64,000 nt of DNA from Defluviicoccus sp. bin129 (GCA_002239065.1 MPNO01000011.1:1-64000); one strand, 5' to 3'. Positions 1 to 10,939 are shown, counted from the first letter of the stretch. Notes: generated from the letters alone by a model not told the origin. Made by a program: numbers and translations.

Positions 1-1
1 C

Positions 2-109
2 CAGGGATACAACCCGCTCGTCGCAATCCAGATCGCCCTCGCCGGTAACGCCGCGAACTTGATCGACAACCCTCAACAGCCAAACAGCCAAATCACAAAC
101 CAGAAATAA
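2..109 (+). CDS. C-terminal tail of an unidentified protein (partial)
   Basis: One frame is open from the window edge to a TAA at 107-109 and gives 35 residues ending in a Gln/Asn-rich tail (NPQQPNSQITNQK). It could be the end of a gene that starts outside the window. No domain is visible, and a chance open frame of this length cannot be excluded. Confidence 0.25.
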   Translation, partial: QGYNPLVAIQIALAGNAANLIDNPQQPNSQITNQK

Positions 110-190
110 AAACGGGCGAGTAGTTACAGTCAAAATAGGAAGAAAGGTGTCAAGCTGACAGATGGAGTCGGTAACCAATGGAGAGTCAGA

Positions 191-493
191 ATGTTCAACC
201 ATGCCCTGAATAGCCCGGAAGGCCAGAGAGAAGTGCTACGCCGACTACTGGAAAGCGCGAAGCAGACCGAGCAGAAATTTCAGCAGTTGGAATCCTATTC
301 CAAGGAACTAGAGGGCCTTATCGCCATCCTCATCGAGACGTATCCCGAAGAACGCAAAAGCGAAATCCTCGAACGCCTTGCTCAGATTGCAAGCCCCGAG
401 AGAGATGCCAAGGTCAGGCAATCGCCCTTCATCAGAGCTTCCGACCTCCGCAACCTCGCCCGCAGGATGCTCGACCGTATCCGTGACTCCTGA
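191..493 (+). CDS. Small hypothetical coiled-coil protein
   Basis: A 100-residue protein, mostly charged and helical, with a likely amphipathic coiled coil across residues 10-60 (alternating Leu/Ile with Glu/Lys/Gln). It has no signal peptide, membrane segment or catalytic motif. Base composition is lower in GC than the core genes further right, in keeping with the accessory character of the first 5 kb. I do not recognise the family. The length, ordinary residue composition and the lack of a better frame on either strand make it a plausible gene, but no ribosome binding site decides the start. Confidence 0.45.
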   Translation: MFNHALNSPEGQREVLRRLLESAKQTEQKFQQLESYSKELEGLIAILIETYPEERKSEILERLAQIASPERDAKVRQSPFIRASDLRNLARRMLDRIRDS

Positions 494-908
494 CGCAGGT
501 GATGTGCCGCTACCTGAACGGCCCGGTAAAGGAATGATCTGATCGCTCATCGCCAAACACCCCCGCCTTTCAATATGATCCCTGTCCGCTCCGATGGCTA
601 GTTAGGCGTATAAGCCCCAATTAGAAGGCTGGTACCGAGCAAGGCTCTACGATGAGCAACACCGGCGGTCACGTGGCCGAGGCTTCGACCTTGCCGACGC
701 TTCGCAAGCAGCGTGCTGCCGTGGTCAATGAGAGCATTGCTACAAATGATCGCCCGCGAAAGACAGGGGCACCGATCCTCGGCACTTCTCGGTGATCGCC
801 AACTGCGCAGCTGCCGTTGCGGGCAGGGACGCGGCGTGCTGCGACTTCTCCCCCTCGCCGGATGCGGTCGGCGATTGCCTAACATGACGGTTGCTGGAAA
901 GAACCGTT
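494..908. other. Spacer with no supported gene
   Basis: About 415 bp separate the small coiled-coil gene from the frameshifted gene on the minus strand. Short open frames exist on both strands (for example 652-795 plus and 598-885 minus), but their residue composition is Arg/Ser/Pro-rich, as expected of chance frames. No tRNA, hairpin terminator or recognisable insertion-sequence end is evident. Confidence 0.5.
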
Positions 909-1563
909 CTACTCAAGAAGAAATCGAGCAAATCTCGTGCCTAGAGGCGTGATTCTAACTGGAATATTTTCATAGTTCGGTGTTTCTATCCCGGGGGCAC
1001 TGCCACGGTGGAGAAGGTTGGCTCTATCCAGTTCTGCAATTAGTCCCATCAGCAAATCCGCCGAGTATTGAGGGAACAGGGCTTGGACGCGACCGAAATT
1101 CAGGCGATATGAGTCCATAGTCCGATCTAATCCAGGCTCCGGGTCTCGTACGAAAACACCAAGCACCTCGACTGCGCCGCTAGACAGCGTTTCTACGCAC
1201 CGGGAGAAGTGATCCAATTCCGTGTAGCTACACTTGTCCGGGTCACCTTCTCGCAGGAGAAGGTTCGCGAGAATGGCGGTAGCCGCCCTCAACTTTTCCT
1301 CGCGATGGCTCCGCACGATGGACAGATAGCACGACTTGAAAAGCTCGGCGAAGTCATCTTTGTCGACCGCTTCGACATCGATTCGGTCATCAAGTTCTTC
1401 AAGACGACTGCGAAGAAGCTCCAATGCGCGATCTCTCGATTTCTGTGTAGCGGTCGGAATGTAGTCGCCCACCAAAGCTGGCTATCGAGCCTCCGACAAC
1501 GGGTAATCCCGACAAACCCGCCTTGACTAGCGCGAGAGCGTGGTCGGATTTGCTCTTCTTCAT
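909..1563 (-). pseudogene. Hypothetical protein split by a single-base frameshift
   Basis: Two overlapping minus-strand frames read as one protein. The upstream frame (ATG at 1563) gives a Lys-rich start, then a Gly/Ala/Val-rich hydrophobic stretch ending GGSIAS. The downstream frame picks up with VGDYIPTATQKSRDRALEL and runs to a stop at 909. The switch lies at about 1475-1482, where the minus strand reads AGCTTTGG. Removing one T restores SLVGDYIP. The restored product would be about 217 residues: a short hydrophobic, possibly membrane-associated N-terminus, a charged helical middle (residues about 50-110) and a C-terminal domain. The layout is loosely like small abortive-infection-type proteins, but I cannot name a family. 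The extra T could be a true mutation or a sequencing error. Confidence 0.55.
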
Positions 1564-2036
1564 TTGTCGGTTCGCCTTCATGTGTGTTGGTGTTTGACCC
1601 CCGCCGCCGCAACCACGTCTCCCCGGCACTCGACGGACAGGGCCCTACGGTCATACCATAGGCTTGAGCGAAGCCCGACCGCCGTGAGTGGACGATGCCA
1701 TCACGGCCGGGAAATCTACCGTGTCGGCCCGGACGGGATCGCGCGGGCCTTCCTCAAGCCCCCCAACCCGAGCATGCGGCCATGACCGGCCGGGGAAGGA
1801 CACACCGGCACCCGGTCGAGCACCTGAAGACCTTAGCCGACATCGTCCAGGCCGACATCTATGCCGGGTTCAACCGCCTCTATGCGGCCGGCAGATCTTC
1901 AAGAGACCGCCGCGGATGCTATGACAATCGTGGGAAGGGATGTTCAAACTTGACGTACGGTTCCGCACTTTGAGCAAAGTTTGCCCACTGTAGACTGGCT
2001 GGACTGCGCGGTGGCGGAGATTGAGGAGGTCCAAGC
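1564..2036. other. Spacer with degraded transposase sequence
   Basis: About 470 bp lie between the frameshifted gene and the toxin-antitoxin promoter. Apart from the IS66-like fragment listed separately, nothing here reads as a gene. Several Arg/Pro-rich open frames overlap on both strands and are treated as noise. Confidence 0.5.
1782..1905 (+). mobile_element. IS66-family transposase (TnpC) fragment
   Basis: The plus frame contains HPVEHLKTLADIVQADIYAG followed by FNRLYAAGR. This matches the stretch of IS66 TnpC transposases where a short loop with HPxxHL leads into LQADAYAGFNxLY, just before the EAACWAHxRRKF segment of the catalytic domain. Only about 40 residues remain. The expected following segment is already out of frame, and no start, TnpA/TnpB genes or inverted repeats are seen. 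It is a relic and marks the area as a former insertion hot spot. Confidence 0.6.
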
Positions 2037-2071
2037 TTGACAAAGTAGCTATTCGTAGCTACTTTGTCGGC
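2037..2071 (+). promoter_or_regulatory. Promoter inside a perfect palindrome (toxin-antitoxin operator)
   Basis: Positions 2039-2051 (GACAAAGTAGCTA) and 2056-2068 form perfect 13-bp inverted arms around a 4-base TTCG loop. A consensus -35 (TTGACA, 2037-2042) overlaps the left arm. With a 17-bp spacer, a -10-like TACTTT (2060-2065) lies in the right arm. Phd/YefM antitoxins repress their own operon by binding such palindromes, so this is the likely operator. The predicted transcription start falls at about 2072, which is the antitoxin ATG itself, so the mRNA may have no leader. Confidence 0.65.
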
Positions 2072-2365
2072 ATGAGATCGGTCGGCATCAAGGTCTTGAA
2101 CAGCAAGCTGAGCGAATACGTCCGACTTGCGGCTTCCGGGGAGACGATCCTCGTGACGGACCGTGACCGGGTGGTGGCGGAGCTGGGCCCGCTCAGGGAA
2201 ACCCGGAGCCCGGTCCTTGCCGACGCCTTCCTGGCGGACGCTGTGCGGTCCGGGGTGCTGACGCCAGCACCGCTGGTTGCCTCGGGGCCGCCGCCGGCGC
2301 CCGCGCCGGTCGCCCGGCTGGACGAGGTCCTGGCGGAGCTGGACGAGAGCCGGCGCGACCGGTGA
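2072..2365 (+). CDS. Type II antitoxin, Phd/YefM family
   Basis: A 97-residue protein whose N-terminus (SVGIKVLNSKLSEYVRLA, then GETILVTDRDRVVAEL) is the standard Phd/YefM DNA-binding fold, with the usual pattern of sheet, helix and a basic turn. The C-terminal half is Pro/Ala-rich and ends in an acidic helix, typical of the flexible tail that wraps and neutralises the toxin. The ATG at 2072 is chosen over an upstream in-frame start because the upstream residues are encoded by the operator palindrome and the family begins here. The stop overlaps the toxin GTG by four bases, so the two are translationally coupled. It is expected to bind the palindrome just upstream and repress both genes. Confidence 0.85.
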   Translation: MRSVGIKVLNSKLSEYVRLAASGETILVTDRDRVVAELGPLRETRSPVLADAFLADAVRSGVLTPAPLVASGPPPAPAPVARLDEVLAELDESRRDR

Positions 2366-2763
2366 TCTATCTCGATTCGTCCGTCGCGCTCGCGCATCTC
2401 CTGGCCGAGGACCGCCGCCCCCCGGAGTCGCTCTGGGACGAGTCCCTGGTGTCGAGCCGGCTGCTGGAATACGAGCTGTGGACGCCGATCCACTCCCGCG
2501 GCCTCGCCGGGTCCCACGGCGAGGCGGTTCGCCTGCTGATCGGGCGGGTATCGATGCTTGAGCTTGCTCCTTCCGTGCTTGCGGGGGCGCTGGGTCCCTT
2601 TCCGGGCCCTTCCCCGTTGCGGACGCTGGATGCGCTGCATCTCGCATCCTGCGCGTACCTGCTCGATCACGGTCAGCCCGTCGAACTCGCCTGCTACGAC
2701 CGGCGGATGACCGCCGTCGCCCGCGCCATGGAAATCCCTCTGTTCGATCTGGAGGAGGCTTGA
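2362..2763 (+). CDS. Type II toxin, VapC-like PIN-domain ribonuclease
   Basis: A 133-residue PIN-domain protein. The acidic residues that bind the catalytic metal are recognisable: MIYLDSS at the N-terminus (Asp5), a Glu in LEYELW about residue 40, and DALHLA plus CYDRRM near residues 94-113. PIN toxins cleave RNA, often tRNA or rRNA, when the antitoxin is degraded. The GTG start overlaps the antitoxin stop (GTGA), which fixes the start. Length and layout are normal for the family, so the toxin looks intact. The neighbouring recombinase and IS66 relic suggest the pair came with a mobile element. Confidence 0.88.
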   Translation: MIYLDSSVALAHLLAEDRRPPESLWDESLVSSRLLEYELWTPIHSRGLAGSHGEAVRLLIGRVSMLELAPSVLAGALGPFPGPSPLRTLDALHLASCAYLLDHGQPVELACYDRRMTAVARAMEIPLFDLEEA

Positions 2764-2955
2764 ACGACGTGGCTTTGCGGAAACCGATAAATATTTTCAT
2801 CATACGCTAGGCACCGCCTGTCCCGCCTTGCGCCCCCTGAGCTACGCAAGTGCATGATTCCATGCAGGAAATCCCCTACCAGAACGGTTTGACACGGTCG
2901 GATATCAGGTCCAAATCGACTCCCCGGAGCGTATTGTCGCGGGAGGCGCGAAGAG

Positions 2956-3186
2956 ATGTCGAACAGGGAGGATCGCGGTTATTTCGCGTTGCGCGGAGAG
3001 CCGGCGAACGACAACCCCGGATCGGGGTCTGGGGCAGGTGGCGCCGCGGAAGCCCGGATCGATACCGCCGTCATGACGCTCGCTCGGATCATCGGCCGCC
3101 GCATCGCGCGGGAGGAGTTCCGGCGGCTGGAGGCCGCCAACGACAACGCGCCGGCGAAGGACGCCGGCGAGAGACAGGAGACCTGA
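2956..3186 (+). CDS. Small recombinase-associated protein with paired ANDN motifs
   Basis: A 76-residue protein ending 4 bp before the recombinase ATG. It contains two near-identical short motifs, PANDNPG (about residue 17) and AANDNAP (about residue 61), joined by an Ala/Arg-rich helix (AVMTLARIIGRRIAREEF). Small proteins with ANDN repeats just upstream of large serine recombinases are common in alphaproteobacteria. Their role is unknown; a recombination accessory factor or small regulator is possible. A purine-rich GGGAGGCG lies upstream of the ATG. The very short spacing indicates co-transcription with the recombinase. Confidence 0.7.
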   Translation: MSNREDRGYFALRGEPANDNPGSGSGAGGAAEARIDTAVMTLARIIGRRIAREEFRRLEAANDNAPAKDAGERQET

Positions 3187-3190
3187 GACC

Positions 3191-4980
3191 ATGACGCTTC
3201 GCTGTGCGCTCTATGCCCGCTATTCCTCCGACCAGCAGCGCGCGGCCTCCATCGAGGACCAGTTCCGGGTGTGCCGCGAGCGCGCCGAGCGCGAGGGCTG
3301 GAAGATCGCCGGCGCCTACAAGGACAGCGCCGTCTCCGGTTCCAGCGTGATCCTCCGCCCCGGCGTCCAGGCGCTGCTGGAGGACGCGGGGCGCGGGGAG
3401 TTCGACGTGGTGCTCGCCGAGGCGCTGGACAGGGTGAGCCGCGACCAGGCCGACGTCGCGGTGCTCTACAAGCATCTCCGCTTCGCGGGCGTCGGCATCT
3501 TCACCCTGGCGGAGGGCGAGATCGACGAGCTCCATGTGGGTCTCAAGGGGACGATGAACGCGCTGTTCCTGAAGGACCTCGCGGCCAAGACGCACCGGGG
3601 TCAGCGGGGCCGGGTGGAGGCCGGCAAGGCGGGCGGCAGCCTGGGCTACGGCTACGACGTGGTGAAGGCGCTCGATGCGGCCGGCGAGCCGGTCCGGGGC
3701 GGGGGCCGGATCAACGAGCAACAGGCCGGGGGCGGGCCGGGGGGGGCGGCGGCCGGGGGTCGGGCGGCGCGGGGGGGAGGGGCCCGGAGGGGGCGGGCGA
3801 GCCGGTCCGGGGCGAGCGCCGGATCAACGAGCAACAGGCCGGGATCGTGCGGCGCATCTTCCGGGAGTTCGCCAATGGCGCGAGCCCGCGCGCCATCGCG
3901 CGGCGTCTGAACGACGAGGGCACTCCCGGCCCGAGGGGCAAGCGGTGGTCCGACAACACGCTGCGCGGCCACGCGGCGCGGGGCACCGGGTTGCTCAACA
4001 ACGAGCTCTATGTCGGGCGGCTGGTGTGGAACCGCCAGCGTCGGGCGCTCAACCCGGAGACCGGGCGCAAGGTCTCGCGCATCAATCCGCCGGAGGAGTG
4101 GGTCGTCGCCGAGGTCCCTCACCTCCGCATCCTGGACGACGATCTGTGGCGGGCGGCGAAGGACCGACAGGACGAGTCGGCGGAGAAATACGCGGCCGTG
4201 ATCGCGGGCGTCAGGCGCGCCCATGCGAACCCGATGAACGCGACCCACCGGCCGCGCCACTTGCTGTCGGGGCTTCTCGAATGCGGCGTCTGCGGCGGCG
4301 CCTACGTGAAACGGGGCCAGGACCGCTATGCCTGCTCGAACCACGCAAGGACAGACGGCTGCACCAACCGAAGGAGTATCCGCCGTGTCGTCCTGGAGGA
4401 ACGGGTGCTGGCCGGGCTGAAGCACCGGCTGATGGCGCCGGAGGCGGCGGCCGAGGCGATCCGGGCCTATGCCGAGGAAACCAACCGCCTCAACCGGGAG
4501 CGCCGCGCCTCGGGGGCCGGGGACAGGAAGGAGCTCGCGGAGATCGAAAAGAAGATCGCGACGATGATCGCGGCGATCGAGGACGGCGGCTATGTGCGAG
4601 GCATGTCGGACCGGCTGCGCGAGCTGGAGGCCCGCCAGGACGAGCTCGCCGAACGCCTCGCGGCCGCCCCGGCCGATTTTCCGGACATCCATCCGAACGT
4701 AGCCGGAATCTACCGCCGCAAGGTGGCGCGGCTCGCCGACGCGCTGAAGCACCCGGAGGACCACGACGAGGCGGCGACGGCGATCCGGGGCTTGATCGAG
4801 CGCATCGTGCTGGTACCGGGCGAGAAGTGGGGCGAGGTGCATGCCACGCTGCACGGGGACCTCAGGACGATCCTCGAATGGACCGCGACCGGGGACGGCA
4901 AGAACCGGGGCGGAACCTCGCCGCCCGGATTGTCGGTCTCGGCTGAAACGCGGACACGTTTCGGGGTAGGTTTGTCATGC
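3191..4980 (+). pseudogene. Large serine recombinase (resolvase/invertase type), frame-disrupted
   Basis: The N-terminal catalytic domain has ARYSSDQQ with nucleophile Ser12, LDRVSRDQADVA and the long helix after AAKTHRGQRG. The recombinase domain follows (IVRRIFREFANGASPRAIAR, GLLNNELYVGRLVWNR), then a zinc ribbon (CGVCGG about position 4300, later two more Cys) and a coiled coil (ELEARQDELAERL). Such proteins integrate or excise phage and islands. At about 3683-3843 a 48-bp segment is duplicated 113 bp apart with a G-rich filler. This shifts the frame; removing 113 bp restores one protein of about 550 residues. The reading frame also runs past the terminator without a stop, so the 3' end is uncertain (an alternative frame stops at 4946). 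It may be intact in the real genome, as the duplication looks artefactual. Confidence 0.75.
3683..3843. repeat. Short duplication with G-rich junction (1 of 5), inside the recombinase
   Basis: Positions 3683-3730 and 3796-3843 are the same 48 bp with two mismatches. The 65 bp between are almost purely G and C. The filler resembles the true sequence on each side progressively replaced by G: rightward from copy 1 and leftward from copy 2. The 113-bp offset breaks the frame. It is probably a sequence-end joining artefact. Confidence 0.75.
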
Positions 4981-4984
4981 TCGC

Positions 4985-5019
4985 GAAAAAGGGCGCCGGC
5001 ATTGCCGGCGCCCTTTTTC
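4985..5019. terminator. Strong bidirectional intrinsic terminator
   Basis: A perfect 16-bp stem (GAAAAAGGGCGCCGGC, 4985-5000, and its complement at 5004-5019) with a 3-base ATT loop. A-tract and T-tract flank the GC core, so it works on both strands. It sits between the plus-strand recombinase and the minus-strand Rieske oxygenase and should end both transcripts. Confidence 0.9.
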
Positions 5020-5037
5020 GTGGCCGCGAAGAGAGAG

Positions 5038-6057
5038 TCAGGAAGCGCCCTCGGCGGCCAGGCGTTCCTCCAGGATGCGCCGGCCCTGGAAGGCCGCGTT
5101 GTCGACATTGATGTCGATCATGGGCCGGTCCGCGCTGCGCTGGAGGCTCTTCTGCTGGGCCTCGATGGCGACCGTGTCCTCCCGGAGCGCGGAGGAGAAC
5201 ATGCCGCGCAGTTCCTCGGTGAAGGCCGCGTCGTCGAGCCGGAAATTGCGCGCGTGGTGCCAGAAATAATGCGTCGAGGTCTCGCTCTCCGGCGTCATCG
5301 TGTGGTTCGAGTAGACCTCCGCGGCCCGGCTGCGGTCGCCCTCGCGCGCGCCCGAGCCGGCGATCGCGCTGCCGGCGTCGATGACGATGTAGGACGGCGG
5401 GCGGAAATAGACGTTCTGCCAGCGATCGACATTGGCGTTGGTGCCGAGCGCATGGGCGTAGAACGGCGACGGCGGGGTGTCGAAGGTCCAGCGGCTGACA
5501 TGGACCACGTGGGGTCTGCGCCGGACCTCGATCTCGGCCTCCTGGTCGCCCGGCGCGCCGAGCGTGTTCACATGCAGGAACTGGATATGCGACAGGTCTA
5601 GCAGGTTGTCGTTCATCAGCCGGTAATCGCCGGCGACATGGTAGACGTCGCCGTAGGAGGTCCATTCCGGGTCGTCGTTCCAGTGGTAGTCGGGGATCAG
5701 CCCGGGGTCGGCGGCGTCCGGATCGCCCATCCAGATCCAGACCCAGCGCCAGCGCTCGACCGCCGGCCAGGCGCGCACGCGGGCGCCGGGCGGGATCGTC
5801 GACTGGCCGGGCACCTTCACGCAGCGCCCGTCGAAGGCGAATTCGAGCCCGTGATAGCCGCACTGCACGCTGTCTTCGAGCAGCCGGCCGCGGGACAGCG
5901 GCATCGAGCGGTGGCAGCAGCGGTCCTCCAGCGCGCGCGGCGCGCCGTCGGCTCCGCGGAACAGCACCACCGGCTCGTCGAGGATGGTGCGCGCCAGGAA
6001 CCCGTCCTCGAGTTCGTGGTCCCAGGCGGCGACGTACCAGCAATTGCGAAGGAACAT
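5038..6057 (-). CDS. Rieske non-heme iron oxygenase, VanA/phthalate-dioxygenase-like large subunit
   Basis: A 339-residue protein. The N-terminal Rieske [2Fe-2S] domain is shown by [11 protein letters not shown] and CGYHG (CxH...CxxH, residues about 47-70). The catalytic domain has the mononuclear iron motif in [14 protein letters not shown] (about residues 150-163). Enzymes of this type use electrons from a separate reductase to demethylate or hydroxylate an aromatic or related ring; the substrate cannot be told from sequence. No reductase or ferredoxin partner lies beside it. It is the last gene of a minus-strand operon starting with a solute-binding protein. The start at 6057 has a good upstream GGGAGG. 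Confidence 0.85.
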   Translation of the reverse strand: MFLRNCWYVAAWDHELEDGFLARTILDEPVVLFRGADGAPRALEDRCCHRSMPLSRGRLLEDSVQCGYHGLEFAFDGRCVKVPGQSTIPPGARVRAWPAVERWRWVWIWMGDPDAADPGLIPDYHWNDDPEWTSYGDVYHVAGDYRLMNDNLLDLSHIQFLHVNTLGAPGDQEAEIEVRRRPHVVHVSRWTFDTPPSPFYAHALGTNANVDRWQNVYFRPPSYIVIDAGSAIAGSGAREGDRSRAAEVYSNHTMTPESETSTHYFWHHARNFRLDDAAFTEELRGMFSSALREDTVAIEAQQKSLQRSADRPMIDINVDNAAFQGRRILEERLAAEGAS

Positions 6058-6108
6058 CCGGACCTCCCGCTTCGCGCCGAGCGATGGTCGGCCGCCCGGG
6101 CGGCCGCG

Positions 6109-8487
<2,379 letters not shown>

Positions 8488-8503
8488 CGCCCGGTTTCTC
8501 CGT

Positions 8504-9538
8504 TCAGCCCAGCTCTTCGCGCATCAGCTCGAGACCCTCGCGGACCGGGCGGTCGGAGACGACGAAGAGATCCGCATCGCCGTCCAGCGCCTCGTGCCGC
8601 GCCCATGTCCATTGCGGGATCGTGAACACGTCGTGCCGGGACCATTCGATCGTCTCCTCGCCGATCGCCGACCGGCCCGAGCCGGAGACGGCCAGGCAGA
8701 TCTGGCTGCACAGCGACCGCCGGGGCCGGGTGGGCCCGCCCGCCGTCAGGCGCCGCGCCTGGCAGTCGAGGCTCGCCATCACCGGCCCGCCGTCGACCGG
8801 GTTGACGTAGCGCACGGTCTTCGCCCCGTCCTCGCCGGCGGGCGCGGCGTCGAGCAGGCGGCGCGTCGCCGCGCCGGGGTAGCGGTATTTGGGCGAATGG
8901 CCCGCGTCCCGGCCGTGCCCCTCGGCTTGCAGCCCGGCCTCCTGCCAGAGCCGCTCGTCGCCCTCGCCGACATCCCAGAACGCGTTGTCGGCGCGCGAGC
9001 CGGGCTCGAAGAAATTGGCGTGCAGCGCGTTGACCAGGGGAATGTTGGCGGCGTCGAACCACACCGTCCGCCCTTCGCCCTCGTTGATGTGGCCGTGCCA
9101 GCACATCGGCGGGGTGAGCACGAGGTCGCCGTCGAGCATCGCGCAGCGCCGGCCGTTGACGATCGTCACCGCGCCTTCGGACCGGGTGGCGAAGCGGATG
9201 GCCGAAGCGGTGTGACGGTGCGGCACCGCCCGGTCGCCGGGCTCCAGCACGGTGAAGGCGGCGATCAGGTTGCCGGTCGTCACCGTCTCGCCGCCGAAGG
9301 CCGGGTGGCAGAGGATCAGCGCCCGGCGTTCCACGTCCTCGACCCCGACCTCGCTGGCGGCGCGCTCGGCGAAGGGCTCGATCTCGCGCCAGCGCCAGAT
9401 CGCCGCCTCGTCGGGCGCATCGGGCAGGACCGGGGTGATTGTCTTGTAGCGGTCCCACAGCGGGTGGATGCGCGCGGCCTCGAGCGCCGCGATCAGATCC
9501 GCATCCGCCCGCCCGTCCTGCCCGGCAGGCCCGGACAC
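8504..9538 (-). CDS. Gentisate 1,2-dioxygenase-like cupin
   Basis: A 344-residue bicupin. The first cupin barrel holds the iron ligands in PHRHTASAIRF (residues about 103-113) and WHGHINEG (about 145). A second, weaker barrel lies at about residues 240-330. Gentisate dioxygenases open 2,5-dihydroxybenzoate between C1 and C2 to maleylpyruvate. Length and the run DIPLVNALHANFFEP fit the family. The GTG start at 9538 is chosen because the family begins about here and it lies 4 bp after the solute-binding protein stop; upstream in-frame residues are Ser/Arg-rich and read into that gene. No maleylpyruvate isomerase or hydrolase is adjacent, so a related ring-cleavage substrate is possible. Confidence 0.8.
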   Translation of the reverse strand: MSGPAGQDGRADADLIAALEAARIHPLWDRYKTITPVLPDAPDEAAIWRWREIEPFAERAASEVGVEDVERRALILCHPAFGGETVTTGNLIAAFTVLEPGDRAVPHRHTASAIRFATRSEGAVTIVNGRRCAMLDGDLVLTPPMCWHGHINEGEGRTVWFDAANIPLVNALHANFFEPGSRADNAFWDVGEGDERLWQEAGLQAEGHGRDAGHSPKYRYPGAATRRLLDAAPAGEDGAKTVRYVNPVDGGPVMASLDCQARRLTAGGPTRPRRSLCSQICLAVSGSGRSAIGEETIEWSRHDVFTIPQWTWARHEALDGDADLFVVSDRPVREGLELMREELG

Positions 9539-9542
9539 CGCG

Positions 9543-10469
9543 CTACTTCTTCTTCGGCCGGATGAACTTGTCGACATTGGTCTTGTCGACCAGGACGTGG
9601 CCGACATAGACGCGCGGGTCATGCTTGCGGCCCTTGAAATGGCCGTCCATCGTGTCGACCCCGAGGACGCCCCACCGGACCGGGTTGAGCACCACGGTGA
9701 GGTCCATCGCGCCGCGCTTGACCGCCCGCACCGCCGGCGGGATGCCGTTCATCCCGGTGACGATCACGTCCTTCTTCTTGCCCGCCGCCGCGACCGCCTG
9801 GGCGGCGCCCATGCCGAGCTCGTCGTTGGCGCCGTAGATCGCCTTGACGTCGGGATGGGCGACCAGCGCGTCCTCGCCGTGCTTGAGGCCCATCTCACGG
9901 GTCAGCGCGAGCTCCTGCCGGTACACCACCTCGATGCCGGAATGGCCCTTGAGTCCCTCCTCGTAGCCGCGGGCGAAGTTCATGAAGGCCTGCGCGCCGG
10001 CGGGGCCGGCGAGCATCGCGACCTTGCCCTTGCCGCCGATCTTCCGCGCCGTCCACTCGGCGATTTCGCGGCCCACCCGGATCTCGTCCACGGCGATATG
10101 CAACAGCTGCGCCTTGCACGCGGAGCCCCGGGCGATCGCCATCATCGGGATGCCGGCCTCCTTCGCCTTGTTGAAGGCGCTGCACAGCGCCTTGGCGTCG
10201 ATCGGCGAGGCCAGTATCCCGTCGACGCCCTTGGCGATCAGGTCGTTGATGCCGTTGAGCTGCCGGGCCACGTCCTCTTCGGCGGTGACGACGCTCAGCT
10301 TGTAACCGAGCTGCTTGGCGCGGTTCTCGATGCCCTTGAGCATGGCGATGTAGAACGGGTTGGTGTCGGAAGCGAGCGCCACGCCGATGGTCTTGTCGGC
10401 GGCCGCCGCGCTGCCGGCGAAGCCGATCGCGGCGAGGGCCGCGGCGGCGACCAGGACTTTGCGGATCAT
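9543..10469 (-). CDS. Periplasmic sugar-type ABC solute-binding protein
   Basis: A 308-residue type I periplasmic binding protein of the RbsB/peripla_BP_4 class. Residues 1-23 are a clear signal peptide (IRKVLVAAAALAAIGFAGSAAA). The mature part starts KTIGVALASDTNPFYIAMLKG, with the family hallmark GVDGILASPIDAKAL and a second lobe with VKAIYGANDELGMGAAQA. Start 10469 has a strong GGGGGGAGA ahead of it. No permease or ATPase gene follows; instead catabolic enzymes do, so the transporter partner must be encoded elsewhere. It heads the catabolic operon, and its ligand may be the aromatic substrate rather than a sugar. Confidence 0.85.
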   Translation of the reverse strand: MIRKVLVAAAALAAIGFAGSAAAADKTIGVALASDTNPFYIAMLKGIENRAKQLGYKLSVVTAEEDVARQLNGINDLIAKGVDGILASPIDAKALCSAFNKAKEAGIPMMAIARGSACKAQLLHIAVDEIRVGREIAEWTARKIGGKGKVAMLAGPAGAQAFMNFARGYEEGLKGHSGIEVVYRQELALTREMGLKHGEDALVAHPDVKAIYGANDELGMGAAQAVAAAGKKKDVIVTGMNGIPPAVRAVKRGAMDLTVVLNPVRWGVLGVDTMDGHFKGRKHDPRVYVGHVLVDKTNVDKFIRPKKK

Positions 10470-10548
10470 GTTTTTCTCCCCCCTGGAACCGCTCCGATAG
10501 CGGTCATCCGCCAAGCTTGCGCGCAAACCCGCGCGGTGTCGATGGGGA

Positions 10549-10935
10549 TCAGGCCCGCGAGGACGGCGGCATCGGACCGCCCGCCAGCATCGGCCCCAGA
10601 CGCTTGCCGGCGAGGATGTGGAAGTGCAGGTGCATCACCTCCTGATGCGCGTCGGCGCCGTTATTGGTGAGCACCCGGTAGCCCGGCTGCGACAGGCCGA
10701 GCGCCTCGGCGGTCTCGCCGATGGCGCGGATCAGCCCCGCCTGCTCGTCGGCGCTCGCCCGGGTCGCGAAGTCGACCATCGAGACATAGCGCCCCTTGGG
10801 GATCACCAGCGCATGGACCGGCGCCTGCGGCGCGATGTCGTGAAACGAGAGCGCGTGGTCGTTCTCGTAGATCCTGTTGCAGGGAATTTCGCCGCGGACG
10901 ATCCTGGCGAACACGTTCGCGTCGTCGTAATCCAT
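10549..10935 (-). CDS. hinT: HIT-family nucleoside phosphoramidase (HinT)
   Basis: A 128-residue histidine-triad protein: [18 protein letters not shown] at the N-terminus and the triad HLHFHIL near residue 100. HinT-type enzymes hydrolyse adenosine phosphoramidates and acyl-adenylates. It follows hisE by 4 bp and is the last gene of the his cluster, an arrangement seen in many alphaproteobacteria. Length and motifs are normal. Confidence 0.92.
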   Translation of the reverse strand: MDYDDANVFARIVRGEIPCNRIYENDHALSFHDIAPQAPVHALVIPKGRYVSMVDFATRASADEQAGLIRAIGETAEALGLSQPGYRVLTNNGADAHQEVMHLHFHILAGKRLGPMLAGGPMPPSSRA

Positions 10936-10939
10936 CGTG

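Noticed and set aside
652-795. 47-codon open frame with an ATG on the plus strand
   Set aside because: No ribosome site and no motif; sits in a spacer full of short chance frames.
598-885. 95-codon minus-strand frame
   Set aside because: Arg/Ser/Pro-rich, no start context; read as noise.
2021-2071. Upstream start for the antitoxin
   Set aside because: The extra residues are encoded by the operator palindrome and do not match the Phd family start.
2820-2860. tRNA-like D-arm string (minus strand GTAGCTCAGG)
   Set aside because: No anticodon arm, T-loop (GTTCRA) or acceptor stem follows at the right spacing; at most a tRNA fragment.
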